From Enterobacter huaxiensis (lineage in GTDB: Bacteria > Pseudomonadota > Gammaproteobacteria > Enterobacterales > Enterobacteriaceae), in assembly GCF_003594935.2 (NCBI RefSeq), contig NZ_CP043342.1, positions 4,650,001 to 4,714,000 of the forward strand: a DNA stretch of 64,000 nt, written 5' to 3'. The notes beneath the pieces were generated by a model. The model made no database searches. It was not told the DNA's origin and was given only the letters and a program-made list of their open reading frames with translations. Below, piece after piece: positions 17,789 to 27,197 of the stretch. The first letter of the stretch is position 1. Each line of letters starts with the position of its first letter. The position numbers were made by a program, and so were the translations under genes.

Positions 17789-18754
17789 ATGATGATTAAA
17801 CTGCAATTAAAGCCGCGTGAGTTAAAAATTATCTCAGTCATCGCCGCAACGCGCAGCATTGGTGATGCCGCGGCGCTGTTAGGGATAGCGCAGGCCAATG
17901 TGAGTAAATATTTATCTGATTTTGAAACGCGCGTTGGACTCAAGGTGTTTGAACGCACGACTCGTCAGTTAGCGCTTACTCAGTTCGGTGAGGCGTTAAT
18001 GCCCTACATCAATGAAACGCTTGATAAAAACACCCAACTTATTAATTTTATTGCGGATTATAAGCATGAGAAGCGTGGAAAAGTCACGATTTACGCCCCT
18101 ACCGGCATCGTGACCTATCTGGCACGGCATGTGATCCACAGGATTGAGGAGATCGGCGATATTCGCCTGTCGTTGAAAACCTACAACCTCGATCGCAACG
18201 AGTTTTCTGAGGGCGTTTCCTTTCCGGATGACTGCGATATTTTAATCACCTACGCTCAGCCTAAAGATGAAAACTTAGTTGCCAGCATCCTCACTAAATA
18301 TTCTGTCACCGCATTTGCAAGCAAAGAGTATTTAAATAAACACCCCATTACAGGGCCGGAAGATTTGATCAACCACTCCTGTATATTAATAGACTCGATG
18401 TTGGTTGACGATGCAAATATCTGGCGCTTCCGCGTTCACGGAAGCGATGAGGCTCAAGATTATAAAGTGACGGGAAACTATATTTGCGACAATACCCAGA
18501 CCGCTCTCGAACTCGCCAGAAATAATCTGGGTATTGTTTTCGCGCCAAAAGAAAGCCTGAAAAAAGAGTTAACGCACGGGATGCTGGTCCCCTGCTTTCC
18601 GCACCAGGAAGAGTGGTGGCTCGATCTGACCGCCATCTTCCGCAAGCGTGAATATCAGCCATGGCGCGTGCAGTACGTGCTCGACGGCGTGCTGAACTGC
18701 CTGCGCCAGCAGGTTACTCAGGCCATCCACGGACGGCCTGAGCTGGGCGACTAG
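17789..18754 (+). CDS. yiaU: YiaU, LysR-family regulator
   Basis: LysR-type transcription factor of 321 residues with an N-terminal helix-turn-helix (IGDAAALLGIAQANVSKYLSDFE) and a C-terminal co-inducer domain. E. coli has yiaU in the same divergent arrangement with yiaT. The 116-base intergenic region is extremely A+T-rich (around 17748-17778). The stop TAG is shared with the aldB stop on the other strand (palindrome CTAG). The effector is unknown. Confidence 0.92.
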   Translation: MMIKLQLKPRELKIISVIAATRSIGDAAALLGIAQANVSKYLSDFETRVGLKVFERTTRQLALTQFGEALMPYINETLDKNTQLINFIADYKHEKRGKVTIYAPTGIVTYLARHVIHRIEEIGDIRLSLKTYNLDRNEFSEGVSFPDDCDILITYAQPKDENLVASILTKYSVTAFASKEYLNKHPITGPEDLINHSCILIDSMLVDDANIWRFRVHGSDEAQDYKVTGNYICDNTQTALELARNNLGIVFAPKESLKKELTHGMLVPCFPHQEEWWLDLTAIFRKREYQPWRVQYVLDGVLNCLRQQVTQAIHGRPELGD

Positions 18755-20289
18755 AACAGCCCAAGCGGTTTATCAGAATAGCTCACCAGCAGGCATTTCG
18801 TTTGCTGGTAGTGCTCCAGCATCATCTTGTGCGTTTCGCGCCCTATGCCCGACTGTTTGTAGCCGCCAAACGCGGCATGCGCAGGATAAGCGTGATAGCA
18901 GTTTGTCCACACGCGCCCGGCCTGAATGCCCCGGCCCATTTTATACGCCAGATTACCGTTACGGCTCCAGACGCCCGCCCCCAGGCCATACTGCGTGTCG
19001 TTGGCAATCTCCAGCGCGTCGTCCATCGTTTTGAAGGTCGTCACGGCCAGTACCGGGCCGAAGATTTCCTCCTGGAAGACGCGCATATCGTTCTTGCCGA
19101 ACAGGATTGTCGGTTCAAGGTAATACCCTTCCTGCAGATCGCCGCCCAGCATCTTACGTCGACCGCCGGTCAGGACGTCCGCGCCCTCTTTCTTGCCGAT
19201 ATCAATGTAGTTGAGGATGGTTTCCAGCTGCCCGTGCGACACCTGCGCCCCCATCTGCGTAACGTTATCAAGCGGGTTACCGCTGCGGATAGACTCCACG
19301 CGGCGGATCGCCCGCTCCATAAAGCGCTCATAGATAGACTCCTGCACCAGCGCGCGGCTTGGGCAGGTGCAGACTTCACCCTGGTTAAACGCAAAGAGCG
19401 CAAACCCTTCCAGGGCTTTATCAAAGAAGGCGTCTTCTTCATCCATCACGTCGGCAAAGAAAATGTTTGGCGATTTACCGCCCAGCTCCAGCGTGACGGG
19501 AATGATGTTCTGGGTCGCGTACTGCATGATCTGCTGGCCCACTTCCGTCGACCCGGTAAACGCCACTTTGGCGATGCGTTTTGAGGTCGCCAGATATTCA
19601 CCGATTTCGCCGCCGGCACCGTTAACCACGTTGATGACGCCAGGTGGCAGCAGATCGCCAATCACCTCCATCAGCAGCAGCACGGAAAGCGGCGTTAAGC
19701 GCGCAGGCTTGAGCACCACGCAGTTGCCCGCCGCCAGCGCGGGCGCCATCTTCCAGCTCGCCATCAGCAGCGGGAAGTTCCACGGAATAATTTGCCCCAC
19801 CACGCCCAGCGGCTCGTGGAAGTGATACGCCACGGTATCTTTATCTACTTCGCTGATCCCCCCCTCCTGGGCGCGAATGCAGGAGGCAAAATAGCGGAAA
19901 TGGTCAATCGCTAGCGGGACATCCGCCGCCATGGTTTCACGGATCGGCTTACCGTTGTCCCAGGTCTCCGCCGTTGCCAGCAGCTCAAGATTCTGCTTCA
20001 TCCGATCGGCAATTTTGAACAAGATGGCGGCCCTGTCCTGCACGGACGTCTGCCCCCACTTGTCTTTGGCTTTATGCGCCGCATCCAGCGCCAGATCGAT
20101 ATCGCGCTTGCCCGAGCTGGCTATTTCACACAGCGGCTGGCCGGTGACGGGCGTCAGGTTGGAATAGTATTCGCCGTCGACGGGCGCCACCCAGTCGCCG
20201 CCGATAAAGTTGTCATAACGGGGTTTAAGCTTGAGCGGAAAACCATACTCGCCGGGCTGGATACGCGATGAGGGAGGATTGTTTGTCAT
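18751..20289 (-). CDS. aldB: AldB, aldehyde dehydrogenase B
   Basis: NADP-dependent aldehyde dehydrogenase (acetaldehyde and other aldehydes to acids), 512 residues, identical in length to E. coli AldB. Catalytic Cys lies in FNQGEVCTCPSR, catalytic Glu in VTLELGGKSPN, cofactor loop FTGSTEVGQQI. The start at 20289 is 6 bases after AAGGAG; upstream Met codons overlap or precede that site. In E. coli it is induced in stationary phase by RpoS and CRP; no such site was verified here. Confidence 0.96.
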   Translation of the reverse strand: MTNNPPSSRIQPGEYGFPLKLKPRYDNFIGGDWVAPVDGEYYSNLTPVTGQPLCEIASSGKRDIDLALDAAHKAKDKWGQTSVQDRAAILFKIADRMKQNLELLATAETWDNGKPIRETMAADVPLAIDHFRYFASCIRAQEGGISEVDKDTVAYHFHEPLGVVGQIIPWNFPLLMASWKMAPALAAGNCVVLKPARLTPLSVLLLMEVIGDLLPPGVINVVNGAGGEIGEYLATSKRIAKVAFTGSTEVGQQIMQYATQNIIPVTLELGGKSPNIFFADVMDEEDAFFDKALEGFALFAFNQGEVCTCPSRALVQESIYERFMERAIRRVESIRSGNPLDNVTQMGAQVSHGQLETILNYIDIGKKEGADVLTGGRRKMLGGDLQEGYYLEPTILFGKNDMRVFQEEIFGPVLAVTTFKTMDDALEIANDTQYGLGAGVWSRNGNLAYKMGRGIQAGRVWTNCYHAYPAHAAFGGYKQSGIGRETHKMMLEHYQQTKCLLVSYSDKPLGLF

Positions 20290-20329
20290 GACCATCTCCT
20301 TGCTGTTGATGTACAACAAGGGTAGTTCT

Positions 20330-20352
20330 GGCTGGCGATTTTCTCGCCAGCC
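20330..20352. repeat. Hairpin in the aldB 5' leader region
   Basis: Perfect 9-bp inverted repeat GGCTGGCGA / TCGCCAGCC around the loop TTTTC, 40-60 bases upstream of the aldB start codon. It could be a leader stem-loop or an operator; there is no U-tract on either strand to make a terminator. Confidence 0.5.
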
Positions 20353-20454
20353 GGTGACGGGTTTACGAGCCGTATCACGGATTACCCTACTTTACGTTTC
20401 GTTTCTGCCGCTGAGCCATACTTAACAGCTAAAGGGCTCAGGAGGAACGATGCG

Positions 20455-21339
20455 ATGCAGCTATTTATCGGCTTTGACGTGGGTGGAACGCACGTTAAAC
20501 ACGGCGTGATTGATGAGAACGGCAAGGAGCTTACTGCCGACGAGTACGATACCCCCGGCGATGAAAACGCCTTCAAAGAGAAATGGGAAGCGGTCGTCGC
20601 CGCGTATCAAAAGGAACATGATGTCGTCGGCATCGGCGTCAGCTTTCCCGGCCATATCAATCACCATACTGGCGAAGCGGCGAAGGCCGGCGCGCTCGAC
20701 TACCTTGACGGCGAAAACCTCTGCGAGCTGTTTAGCGGGCTGACCGATCTTCCCGTCACCATCGAGAACGACGCCAACTGCGCGGCGCTGGGCGAACGCT
20801 GGCAGGGCGCGGGTAAGGACTACGCGCATTTCGTTTGCATCACGATTGGAACCGGCATCGGCGGGGGAATTGTGATGGAAGGCGATCTTTATCGCGGCTC
20901 ACACTATCGGGCGGGAGAGTTTGGCGTGCTGCCCGTTGGCAATAATGGCGAATGCATGCACGAGGTGGCGTCCGCCAGCGGCCTGATGAAGGCCTGCAGC
21001 CGGGCGCTGCGGCTTTCTGAGGATGAAATGCCCCACGGCGAAGAACTCTTCAAACGGATGGAGAGCGACGTGCACCTGCGTGAAGCGATTGAAGAGTGGG
21101 CGCATTTTTTATCACGCGGCGTCTACAGCGTCATTTCCATGTTCGACCCACAGGTCGTGCTGATTGGCGGCGGTATTAGCGAGCAGGAGAAGATTTATCT
21201 CCTGCTCGATAAGTATTTGCAGCGGTTCGAGGAGTGGGAGGCGCTCAAGGTGCCTATTCTGCCCTGCGAACTGGGTAACCAGGCGGGACGGCTGGGCGCG
21301 GTCTGGCTGGCGAAACAGAAGCTGAGCCGCAGCGCTTAA
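20455..21339 (+). CDS. ROK-family sugar kinase
   Basis: A 294-residue ROK (repressor-ORF-kinase) protein without a DNA-binding domain, so a probable sugar kinase. Seen: phosphate loop GFDVGGTHVKHGVI, ENDANCAALGE with the catalytic Asp, GTGIGGGIV, and VLIGGGIS. The usual zinc motif CxCGxxGCxE is not intact: the equivalent stretch reads GNNGECMHEVAS. GGAGG lies 9 bases before the ATG. E. coli has yiaY at this position, so this is a lineage-specific gene. Substrate unknown. Its TAA overlaps the convergent selB stop. Confidence 0.85.
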   Translation: MQLFIGFDVGGTHVKHGVIDENGKELTADEYDTPGDENAFKEKWEAVVAAYQKEHDVVGIGVSFPGHINHHTGEAAKAGALDYLDGENLCELFSGLTDLPVTIENDANCAALGERWQGAGKDYAHFVCITIGTGIGGGIVMEGDLYRGSHYRAGEFGVLPVGNNGECMHEVASASGLMKACSRALRLSEDEMPHGEELFKRMESDVHLREAIEEWAHFLSRGVYSVISMFDPQVVLIGGGISEQEKIYLLLDKYLQRFEEWEALKVPILPCELGNQAGRLGAVWLAKQKLSRSA

Positions 21340-23174
21340 GGGAACAGCTGCCCGTCACGAAGCAGATGATCGTTGCCGCGGCGGCGCGTAAAGCCTATTC
21401 GGTTGAAGTATTCCAGGATCTGAATCGCCAGCTTGCGCCCCACGTTCAGCCGATCGCGGAAATCCGCGGCGCAGGTGGATCCTCGCGCCCGATCCATCTC
21501 GCGGATCAGGTTTGCAAACGCCACGATACGATCGTTTCGGTAGTAGCGATCTTTTACGATCGCGACAATCAGCCCCTGCTGCGCAGCGTGCCGCAGAACC
21601 TGCCGCATGAGCGGCTCATCAGCATTCGTTTCGCGCGCAAGGTCGCGTACCCACCAGGGATCGTCGCCAAACAGCGGTTCTACCTTTTGCCAGATCGCCT
21701 CCTGCTCAGCCGTAAAACCGGCCTTGTGATCGGGCAGATGCAGCCAGCCATGATGGCTTTTGATCGCACCGCTCTCACGCATCTTTTCAATCAGCAGCAG
21801 CACCAGGGCGTCGTCTTCCATCGGCAGCGCCATGCGCCGCAGACGCTCGCGCCCCGGGCCGGGCTCATCCTGATGCTGCTCATGATAGGTGGCGAGCGTA
21901 CTCAGCACTTTGCGCTGCCAGCGCGCCGCAACCGGCGCATCCAGCAGGCTGTATCCGGCCTGGATATACCCCGGCTCCTGAGTCAGCAGGCGCAACCCTT
22001 CACCGCTCAGCTGGCGCGCCCACGCAAAATCGGCAAGATTCACCGCGCCACGCTCAAGGTGCACCCGCAGTGCGGCTTTATCATCTCTGGCCTGCGCCAG
22101 CGTCGCCAGCCACTGAAGATACTCGGGCTTGCGTTTACCGCGACGCGGCGGGTTGAGTGCCACGACGCGCGCCCCGGCAAGCGTTTCCCGCGCCGAGATA
22201 TCGCGCAGGACCAGACGATCGTTATCCGCAAGCCAGAGCGGGGAATCGAACACCAGCTCCGCGAGGTCATTCTCAAGCAGCGACACGCGACCGGTGATAT
22301 GGCTGGCCGCATGGTGAATATGCAGCGGCTGCCACTGCGTGAGCGGAGTATGGGCCTGCAGGGAGACAATCACCCGTTCGAACGGCTCAGGCGGCGCGTC
22401 GGCCAACAGCCAGTCGCCGCGGTTGAGCTGCTCTTTCTCGGCATCGCCCGCAATATTGAGTGCGATACGCTGCCCGGCAGTGGCTTTTTCCGTCGGCTGA
22501 TTCTGGGCGTGCATTCCGCGCACGCGCACAGGTTTGTTAACGCCGGTCAGCCACAGCGTGTCGCCCACCTTCACTTCGCCGCTCAGGGCCGTACCCGTTA
22601 CCACCAGGCCAGCGCCTTTTACGGTAAACGCGCGGTCGATGGCCAGACGGAATAGATGGTGATCGGCGTGCTCGCGGGAGGTCAGCTGCTGTAAATGGCG
22701 GCGAAGTTCGTCAATACCGCGCCCTTCTGTCGCCACGGTGACGAACAGTGAGGCATCGGTGAAACCGAACTCGTGCAGGGTCTCCAGGACCCGGGCGCGT
22801 ACCTCTTCAACACGGGCGTCATCCACGCGGTCGGCTTTGGTGAGCGCAACGGTCAGCTGCGGATTGCCCGTGAGCTGCAGGATCGCCAGATGCTCGCGCG
22901 TTTGCGCCATCACGCCGTCATCGCACGCCACCACCAGCAGGGCATGGTCAATACCCCCGACGCCCGCCAGCATATTAGAGAGAAATTTTTCGTGGCCGGG
23001 CACGTCAATAAAGCCCAGCACTCGCCCATCAGGCTGAGGCCAGTAGGCATAACCCAGATCGATGGTCATGCCGCGCTTTTTCTCTTCCGGCAGGCGATCG
23101 GCATTTACGCCGGTAATGGCCTGCAGCAAGGTGGTTTTTCCGTGGTCGACGTGACCGGCGGTGGCAATAATCAT
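21336..23174 (-). CDS. selB: SelB, selenocysteine-specific elongation factor
   Basis: GTPase that delivers Sec-tRNA to UGA codons marked by a SECIS hairpin. N-terminal G-motifs: GHVDHGKTTLLQ (P-loop), DVPGHEKF, LTKADRVD. The C-terminal half carries the winged-helix repeats that bind SECIS RNA. 612 residues (614 in E. coli). Start overlaps the selA stop (ATGA), so the pair is translationally coupled. The single Cys/Sec system implies selenoproteins (formate dehydrogenases) elsewhere in the genome. Confidence 0.97.
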   Translation of the reverse strand: MIIATAGHVDHGKTTLLQAITGVNADRLPEEKKRGMTIDLGYAYWPQPDGRVLGFIDVPGHEKFLSNMLAGVGGIDHALLVVACDDGVMAQTREHLAILQLTGNPQLTVALTKADRVDDARVEEVRARVLETLHEFGFTDASLFVTVATEGRGIDELRRHLQQLTSREHADHHLFRLAIDRAFTVKGAGLVVTGTALSGEVKVGDTLWLTGVNKPVRVRGMHAQNQPTEKATAGQRIALNIAGDAEKEQLNRGDWLLADAPPEPFERVIVSLQAHTPLTQWQPLHIHHAASHITGRVSLLENDLAELVFDSPLWLADNDRLVLRDISARETLAGARVVALNPPRRGKRKPEYLQWLATLAQARDDKAALRVHLERGAVNLADFAWARQLSGEGLRLLTQEPGYIQAGYSLLDAPVAARWQRKVLSTLATYHEQHQDEPGPGRERLRRMALPMEDDALVLLLIEKMRESGAIKSHHGWLHLPDHKAGFTAEQEAIWQKVEPLFGDDPWWVRDLARETNADEPLMRQVLRHAAQQGLIVAIVKDRYYRNDRIVAFANLIREMDRARGSTCAADFRDRLNVGRKLAIQILEYFNRIGFTRRRGNDHLLRDGQLFP

Positions 23175-24556
23175 TTCAACAACATCTCCAGAAACCGCTC
23201 TTCATCTTTAAGACAGCGTAGATCTAACCACATTCGGCCGTCGTATATACGCCCGATAACCGGCGTTGGCAACGATCGCCAGCGCACCGACAGCGCCTCA
23301 AGCTGGCTGCCGCGCCCGTCGCGCGGGGTAAACGTGAGCGCTTCGCTCGGCAGCCTGTCTACCGGCAGCGAGCCGCTGCCAATCTGCGACTGGCAGGGTT
23401 CTACGCGAACGTCAAAATCGGGGTAGCGCGGGGCGACTTTCGGAAGCAGTAATTCCCCCTGCGCACGTATCGAGGCGGCATCGCGCGTCAGCAGGCGCAG
23501 CGTCGGCAGGCGCTCGGCCAGCTTCTCCGGGTGGAGATAAAGCTGCAGCGTCGCCTCCAGCGCGGCCAGCGTCATTTTATCAGCGCGCAGGGCGCGCTTC
23601 AGCGGGTGCTGCTGCAGCCGGGCAATCAGCTCGCGCTTGCCGACGATAATCCCCGCCTGCGGGCCGCCCAGCAGCTTGTCGCCAGAGAAGCTGACCAGGC
23701 TTACGCCTGCGGCAATCATCTCCTGCACCATCGGCTCCTTCGGCAGGCCATACTGGCTCAGATCCACCAGCGAACCGCTGCCGAGATCGGCTATCACCGG
23801 CACATTGAACTCGCGCCCGATGGCGGCAAGCTCCGCCTCTTCAACCGCTTTGGTAAAGCCTTCAATATGGTAATTGCTGGTGTGAACCTTCATCAGCAGC
23901 GCCGTGTGCTCATTCACCGCAGCCCGATAATCTTTGGCATGGGTACGGTTGGTGGTGCCCACTTCATGCAGCGTACAGCCCGCCTGGCGCATCACATCCG
24001 GAATGCGAAACGCCCCGCCTATTTCAACCAGCTCGCCGCGTGACACGACGACTTCTTTACCACTCGCCGTAGCGGCCAGCATCAAAAACACCGCCGCCGC
24101 GTTGTTATTCACAATGCAGGCGTCTTCTGCCCCGGTGATCCTGCAGAGAACATCCGCCAGCGCACGATCGCGGTGCCCGCGCCCGGCGCCATCCAGATCG
24201 TATTCAAGCGTAACCGGGGAGCGCATAGCCTGCGCCACCGCCGCCACCGCCTCTTCGGCCTGCTGCGCGCGTCCAAGGTTGGTATGCAGAACGGTCCCCG
24301 TCAGGTTGAGTACCGGGCGCAGCGCGCTTTGCGCTGTCTCCGCCAGCCTTTGCTCAACTTCCTGTTCCCACGCCGCGCACCAGGCGGGTAACGTGTTTTC
24401 AGCCTGAATATGGCTGCGGGCTTCCTCCTGGAGCTGGCGCAGCATCTCGACCGTCGCGGTATGGCCGAAATGTTCCAGAGCAGTACGAATACGAGGCTCA
24501 CGGAGCAGACGGTCGGTAGCAGGAATTTGGCTGTACAGAGAGTGATGAGTAGTCAT
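23171..24556 (-). CDS. selA: SelA, L-seryl-tRNA(Sec) selenium transferase
   Basis: PLP enzyme that converts Ser-tRNA(Sec) to Sec-tRNA(Sec). PLP Lys lies in SFSGDKLLGGPQAG; INL-type N-terminal region and TSNYHIEGFTKA are conserved. The start at 24556 (461 residues) aligns with the E. coli N-terminus (463), although only a weak ribosome site precedes it; the longer frame to 24688 would run through an intergenic repeat and overlap yibF. Confidence 0.95.
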   Translation of the reverse strand: MTTHHSLYSQIPATDRLLREPRIRTALEHFGHTATVEMLRQLQEEARSHIQAENTLPAWCAAWEQEVEQRLAETAQSALRPVLNLTGTVLHTNLGRAQQAEEAVAAVAQAMRSPVTLEYDLDGAGRGHRDRALADVLCRITGAEDACIVNNNAAAVFLMLAATASGKEVVVSRGELVEIGGAFRIPDVMRQAGCTLHEVGTTNRTHAKDYRAAVNEHTALLMKVHTSNYHIEGFTKAVEEAELAAIGREFNVPVIADLGSGSLVDLSQYGLPKEPMVQEMIAAGVSLVSFSGDKLLGGPQAGIIVGKRELIARLQQHPLKRALRADKMTLAALEATLQLYLHPEKLAERLPTLRLLTRDAASIRAQGELLLPKVAPRYPDFDVRVEPCQSQIGSGSLPVDRLPSEALTFTPRDGRGSQLEALSVRWRSLPTPVIGRIYDGRMWLDLRCLKDEERFLEMLLK

Positions 24557-24580
24557 GAATGCGCCCGGCGAGTAAATATC

Positions 24581-24612
24581 TTCCCCCCTCCCGACGGGAG
24601 AGGGAGTTAACA
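24581..24612. repeat. Partial palindromic repeat in the selA leader
   Basis: A shortened copy of the CCTCTCCC/GGGAGAGGG palindrome, about 25-55 bases upstream of the selA start. On the minus strand it forms a CTCCCG-CGGGAG hairpin in the selAB leader. Confidence 0.6.
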
Positions 24613-24659
24613 TGTTGGGGGATTGTACCGCCTCCCGCCGCGAAGTGTTATAACCCGCA

Positions 24660-25268
24660 TCAAGCCTTTGGCGGTTCAGTCTGGGCAAAGCTTTCGCGCT
24701 GGAAGAGGGTTTCTGCCAGCTTCACCAGCAGCGGCCGCTCCACGCACCAGCCCGGGGAAACGCGGCGGAAGTTGAGGTAGCCAATGGCGCAGGCGATGGC
24801 AATTGTCGCCAGGTTAACATCGTCATTCTGAATTTTGCCGTCCCGGATTAACTGTTCACACACGTCCAGGCTGCGGCTGATTTTTTCGCGCTGGCGCAGC
24901 AGCTCGGTTTCGGACTGCTGGGCAGCGGGTCTTGCCTGTTCGCGCACCGAGGCAAGCGCCGCGTCCATGATGCCATCGGCCAGGGCTTCAATTTGCTTCA
25001 CCACCAGCGCGGCGTTAGGATCGGCAGGCAGCATCTGGGGCGCCACGCCGAGCAGTTCAACGTATTGCGCAATAATTGGGGAATCAAACCAGCATTCGCC
25101 CTCGTCCGTCACCAGCGCCGGAACTTTTCCCAGCGGGTTGTACTGTGCCACGCCGTTTTCCGCGCTGTAAGGCTGTTCATTCACGAATTCAAATTCAATC
25201 CCTTTCTCCAGCAGGAGAATCGAAATTTTGCGCACGAAGGGACTGGTGTAGCTGCCGATAAGTTTCAT
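24660..25268 (-). CDS. yibF: YibF, glutathione S-transferase-like protein
   Basis: 202-residue GST-fold protein: thioredoxin-like N-terminal domain (GSYTSPFVRK with the glutathione-binding Ser, PLGKVPALV, DSPIIAQYVE) and an all-helical C-terminal domain. The start at 25268 equals the E. coli length and follows AGGAACAGGCA; the in-frame ATG at 25310 lacks support. E. coli YibF binds glutathione; its cellular substrate is unclear. Confidence 0.94.
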   Translation of the reverse strand: MKLIGSYTSPFVRKISILLLEKGIEFEFVNEQPYSAENGVAQYNPLGKVPALVTDEGECWFDSPIIAQYVELLGVAPQMLPADPNAALVVKQIEALADGIMDAALASVREQARPAAQQSETELLRQREKISRSLDVCEQLIRDGKIQNDDVNLATIAIACAIGYLNFRRVSPGWCVERPLLVKLAETLFQRESFAQTEPPKA

Positions 25269-25314
25269 TGCCTGTTCCTGACTGTCCATAAAGTGGTCAG
25301 TATGGATCAAGGCG

Positions 25315-25350
25315 AAAAAAAAGGCAGGTATGCGTATCGCATTCCTGCCT
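25315..25350 (-). terminator. Intrinsic terminator after yibH
   Basis: On the minus strand an AGGCAGG-AATGCG / CGCAT-ACCTGCCT hairpin (arms 322-334 and 338-350 in the last three digits, one mismatch) is followed by eight T residues. It separates the yibI-yibH transcript from yibF. Confidence 0.88.
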
Positions 25351-25359
25351 CAGGGGAGA

Positions 25360-26496
25360 TTAGTGATCGAGGTAGAGGTAGTGCATCCAGCTGGTCATAC
25401 GTAACAGCACTTTACGCATCACCGAGACGTGGGCGAAGTGGTCGGAATAGACCGCCACCTGGGCATAAATGCCGTCCGGCAGGGCATCGACATCGGCATT
25501 TGGCTCCAGTTCGATCAGGGCCTGCACGCCGTCGGTACCCGGTACGACCGTCAGCGCCTGCAGTGCGCCCTGCGCCTGATAAGACCCTCCCGGCACCACC
25601 GGCAGAACGCTGGTGAGTTTGCCGGTGAACACCTGGCCCGGCAGGGCATTAAACACCACTTCCGCTTCATCGCCCGGCTTCAGACGCAGCAGCGAATTCT
25701 GGCGGAACTGCGCCACAATCTGACGTTTTTGTTCAGGAATAAAGACCATCACCGGGCGCAGCGGCAGCGCAGCCGCATAGGTCCCCGGACGGATCAGCAC
25801 CTGGGTGATGTAGCCGTTGCTTGGCGCACGCACCACGGTCTGATCGAGGTTATAGGTCGCTTCGGCTAACTGCGCGCGCAGAGAGGCAATCTGTGACTGT
25901 TCGCCATTCACCATGCTGTCTAGCTGACTTTGGATCTGCGTCTGCTCGGCAACGGAGCCTTTCACCATCGCATCCTGTGCCAGGTAGTTTTGACGCGCGT
26001 TGTCGATATCGCTTTCAGAGAACGGGTTAACCTTCGCCTGGCTGCCCTTCAGGTAACGCTGATAATCTTTAAACAGACGGTCGCGTTCAGCGGACACGCG
26101 GGTAGTATTGGCGACGGCCTCCGTAAGCTGTGCTTTCAGGTTGTCGATATTGTGCGTGGCGGTGACCAGATCGGCCTTCAGCCTGTCAACGCGCGCCTGG
26201 TAGCGGCCGGGATCGAGTTTAAATAACACTTCGCCTTTTTTAATAAGCTGGTTATTTTTATCGGTGACTTCTGTAACTATCCCCGTAACCTGCGGCGTAA
26301 TCGGAATGGAAATAACCGCTTTTTGCGCCGTAAAGGTATAAGGATGATTATAGTTCATTAATAAGATGAGGCCCGCAACAATAAATACCCCACCTAACGT
26401 GGCGGTGGCGAGCGTCCACTGGTTTACCGGAATACGGAATATTTTAAAGATAGCCCACGCAAAGGCCACATAGGTCAGAATAATTAACAGATCCAT
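25360..26496 (-). CDS. yibH: YibH, HlyD-family membrane fusion protein
   Basis: 378-residue membrane fusion (periplasmic adaptor) protein, E. coli length. One N-terminal membrane segment (about residues 36-50, TLGGVFIVAGLILLM), then the biotinyl-lipoyl-like domain (VSIPITPQVTGIVTEV), a coiled-coil hairpin (about 95-215) and the second lipoyl half (VVRAPSNGYITQVLIRPGTY). Partners with the small YibI protein 2 bases upstream; in other members such pairs serve efflux of aromatic acids. Substrate unknown. Confidence 0.94.
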   Translation of the reverse strand: MDLLIILTYVAFAWAIFKIFRIPVNQWTLATATLGGVFIVAGLILLMNYNHPYTFTAQKAVISIPITPQVTGIVTEVTDKNNQLIKKGEVLFKLDPGRYQARVDRLKADLVTATHNIDNLKAQLTEAVANTTRVSAERDRLFKDYQRYLKGSQAKVNPFSESDIDNARQNYLAQDAMVKGSVAEQTQIQSQLDSMVNGEQSQIASLRAQLAEATYNLDQTVVRAPSNGYITQVLIRPGTYAAALPLRPVMVFIPEQKRQIVAQFRQNSLLRLKPGDEAEVVFNALPGQVFTGKLTSVLPVVPGGSYQAQGALQALTVVPGTDGVQALIELEPNADVDALPDGIYAQVAVYSDHFAHVSVMRKVLLRMTSWMHYLYLDH

Positions 26497-26498
26497 GA

Positions 26499-26855
26499 TC
26501 AGTGCTCCAGCGTGTTCTTATCAATAGCGGGTTGTGACGCGGCCAGCTTTTGTTCTAATTCTGCCACGCGCCTGGTCAGCGCATCCATGCCGGGAACCTC
26601 GTCAGGCGTGGCGATATGGTTCTGCATCCCCCAACCGCGATCTTCACGGTACAGGGTCGCCCAGATCCACAGGAACGGCCATATGGCATGAAGCGTAAAG
26701 AGGCTAATCCAGCCCGCCGTATGAATGGCGTCGGCATGCGGATGGTTACGCTTTTTGGCCATATTATACGGAATGTCGTGAATAGCGATGATTCCATAAA
26801 ACAGAACCAGGAACACAAAAATCAGCACGCCCAGCGCGAAATAGTTGAGAAACAT
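26499..26855 (-). CDS. yibI: YibI, small inner-membrane protein (DUF3302)
   Basis: 118-residue protein with two predicted membrane helices (about 5-25 and 48-68) and a Glu/Gln-rich C-terminal coiled-coil stretch (VAELEQKL). E. coli YibI is 120 residues and also precedes yibH. AGGAG lies before the ATG, and the yibH start follows the stop by 2 bases, so the two are one operon. Confidence 0.92.
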   Translation of the reverse strand: MFLNYFALGVLIFVFLVLFYGIIAIHDIPYNMAKKRNHPHADAIHTAGWISLFTLHAIWPFLWIWATLYREDRGWGMQNHIATPDEVPGMDALTRRVAELEQKLAASQPAIDKNTLEH

Positions 26856-27197
26856 AATCTCCTCGCTTAAATATCGTCAACTCATTAAATTAATAAAAAG
26901 GTATGCAGCCTAATTAATTTATTTTTAAACACAGGTGTTGTGTTTATTATTTCAGAGCCGGGGAGTATGGGTTTTTATAATATCTCCGCGCAAGTTTATA
27001 AGCGTGTCAAAATATATCCTGAATAATAATAGACTTATCCTTACATTATCAGCGTAATTCAGGTTTAAATTTTTCGCCATAACACATCCTAAAAGTCTTT
27101 TTTTAGGTTTGCGTGTTGCTTTCTGACATCCTGGCAATGAACGTCAAAACAGAGTTTGCTGTCGATCGCATCCGGACAAATCTGCATAAAAATAATT

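Noticed and set aside
21366..22655. 429-codon open frame on the plus strand inside selB
   Set aside because: It is antisense to a certain gene and arises from the high G+C third positions of selB; no family features or ribosome site.
26952..27137. 61-codon minus-strand frame in the mtlA upstream region
   Set aside because: No ribosome site, no recognisable family, and it lies in A+T-rich promoter DNA.
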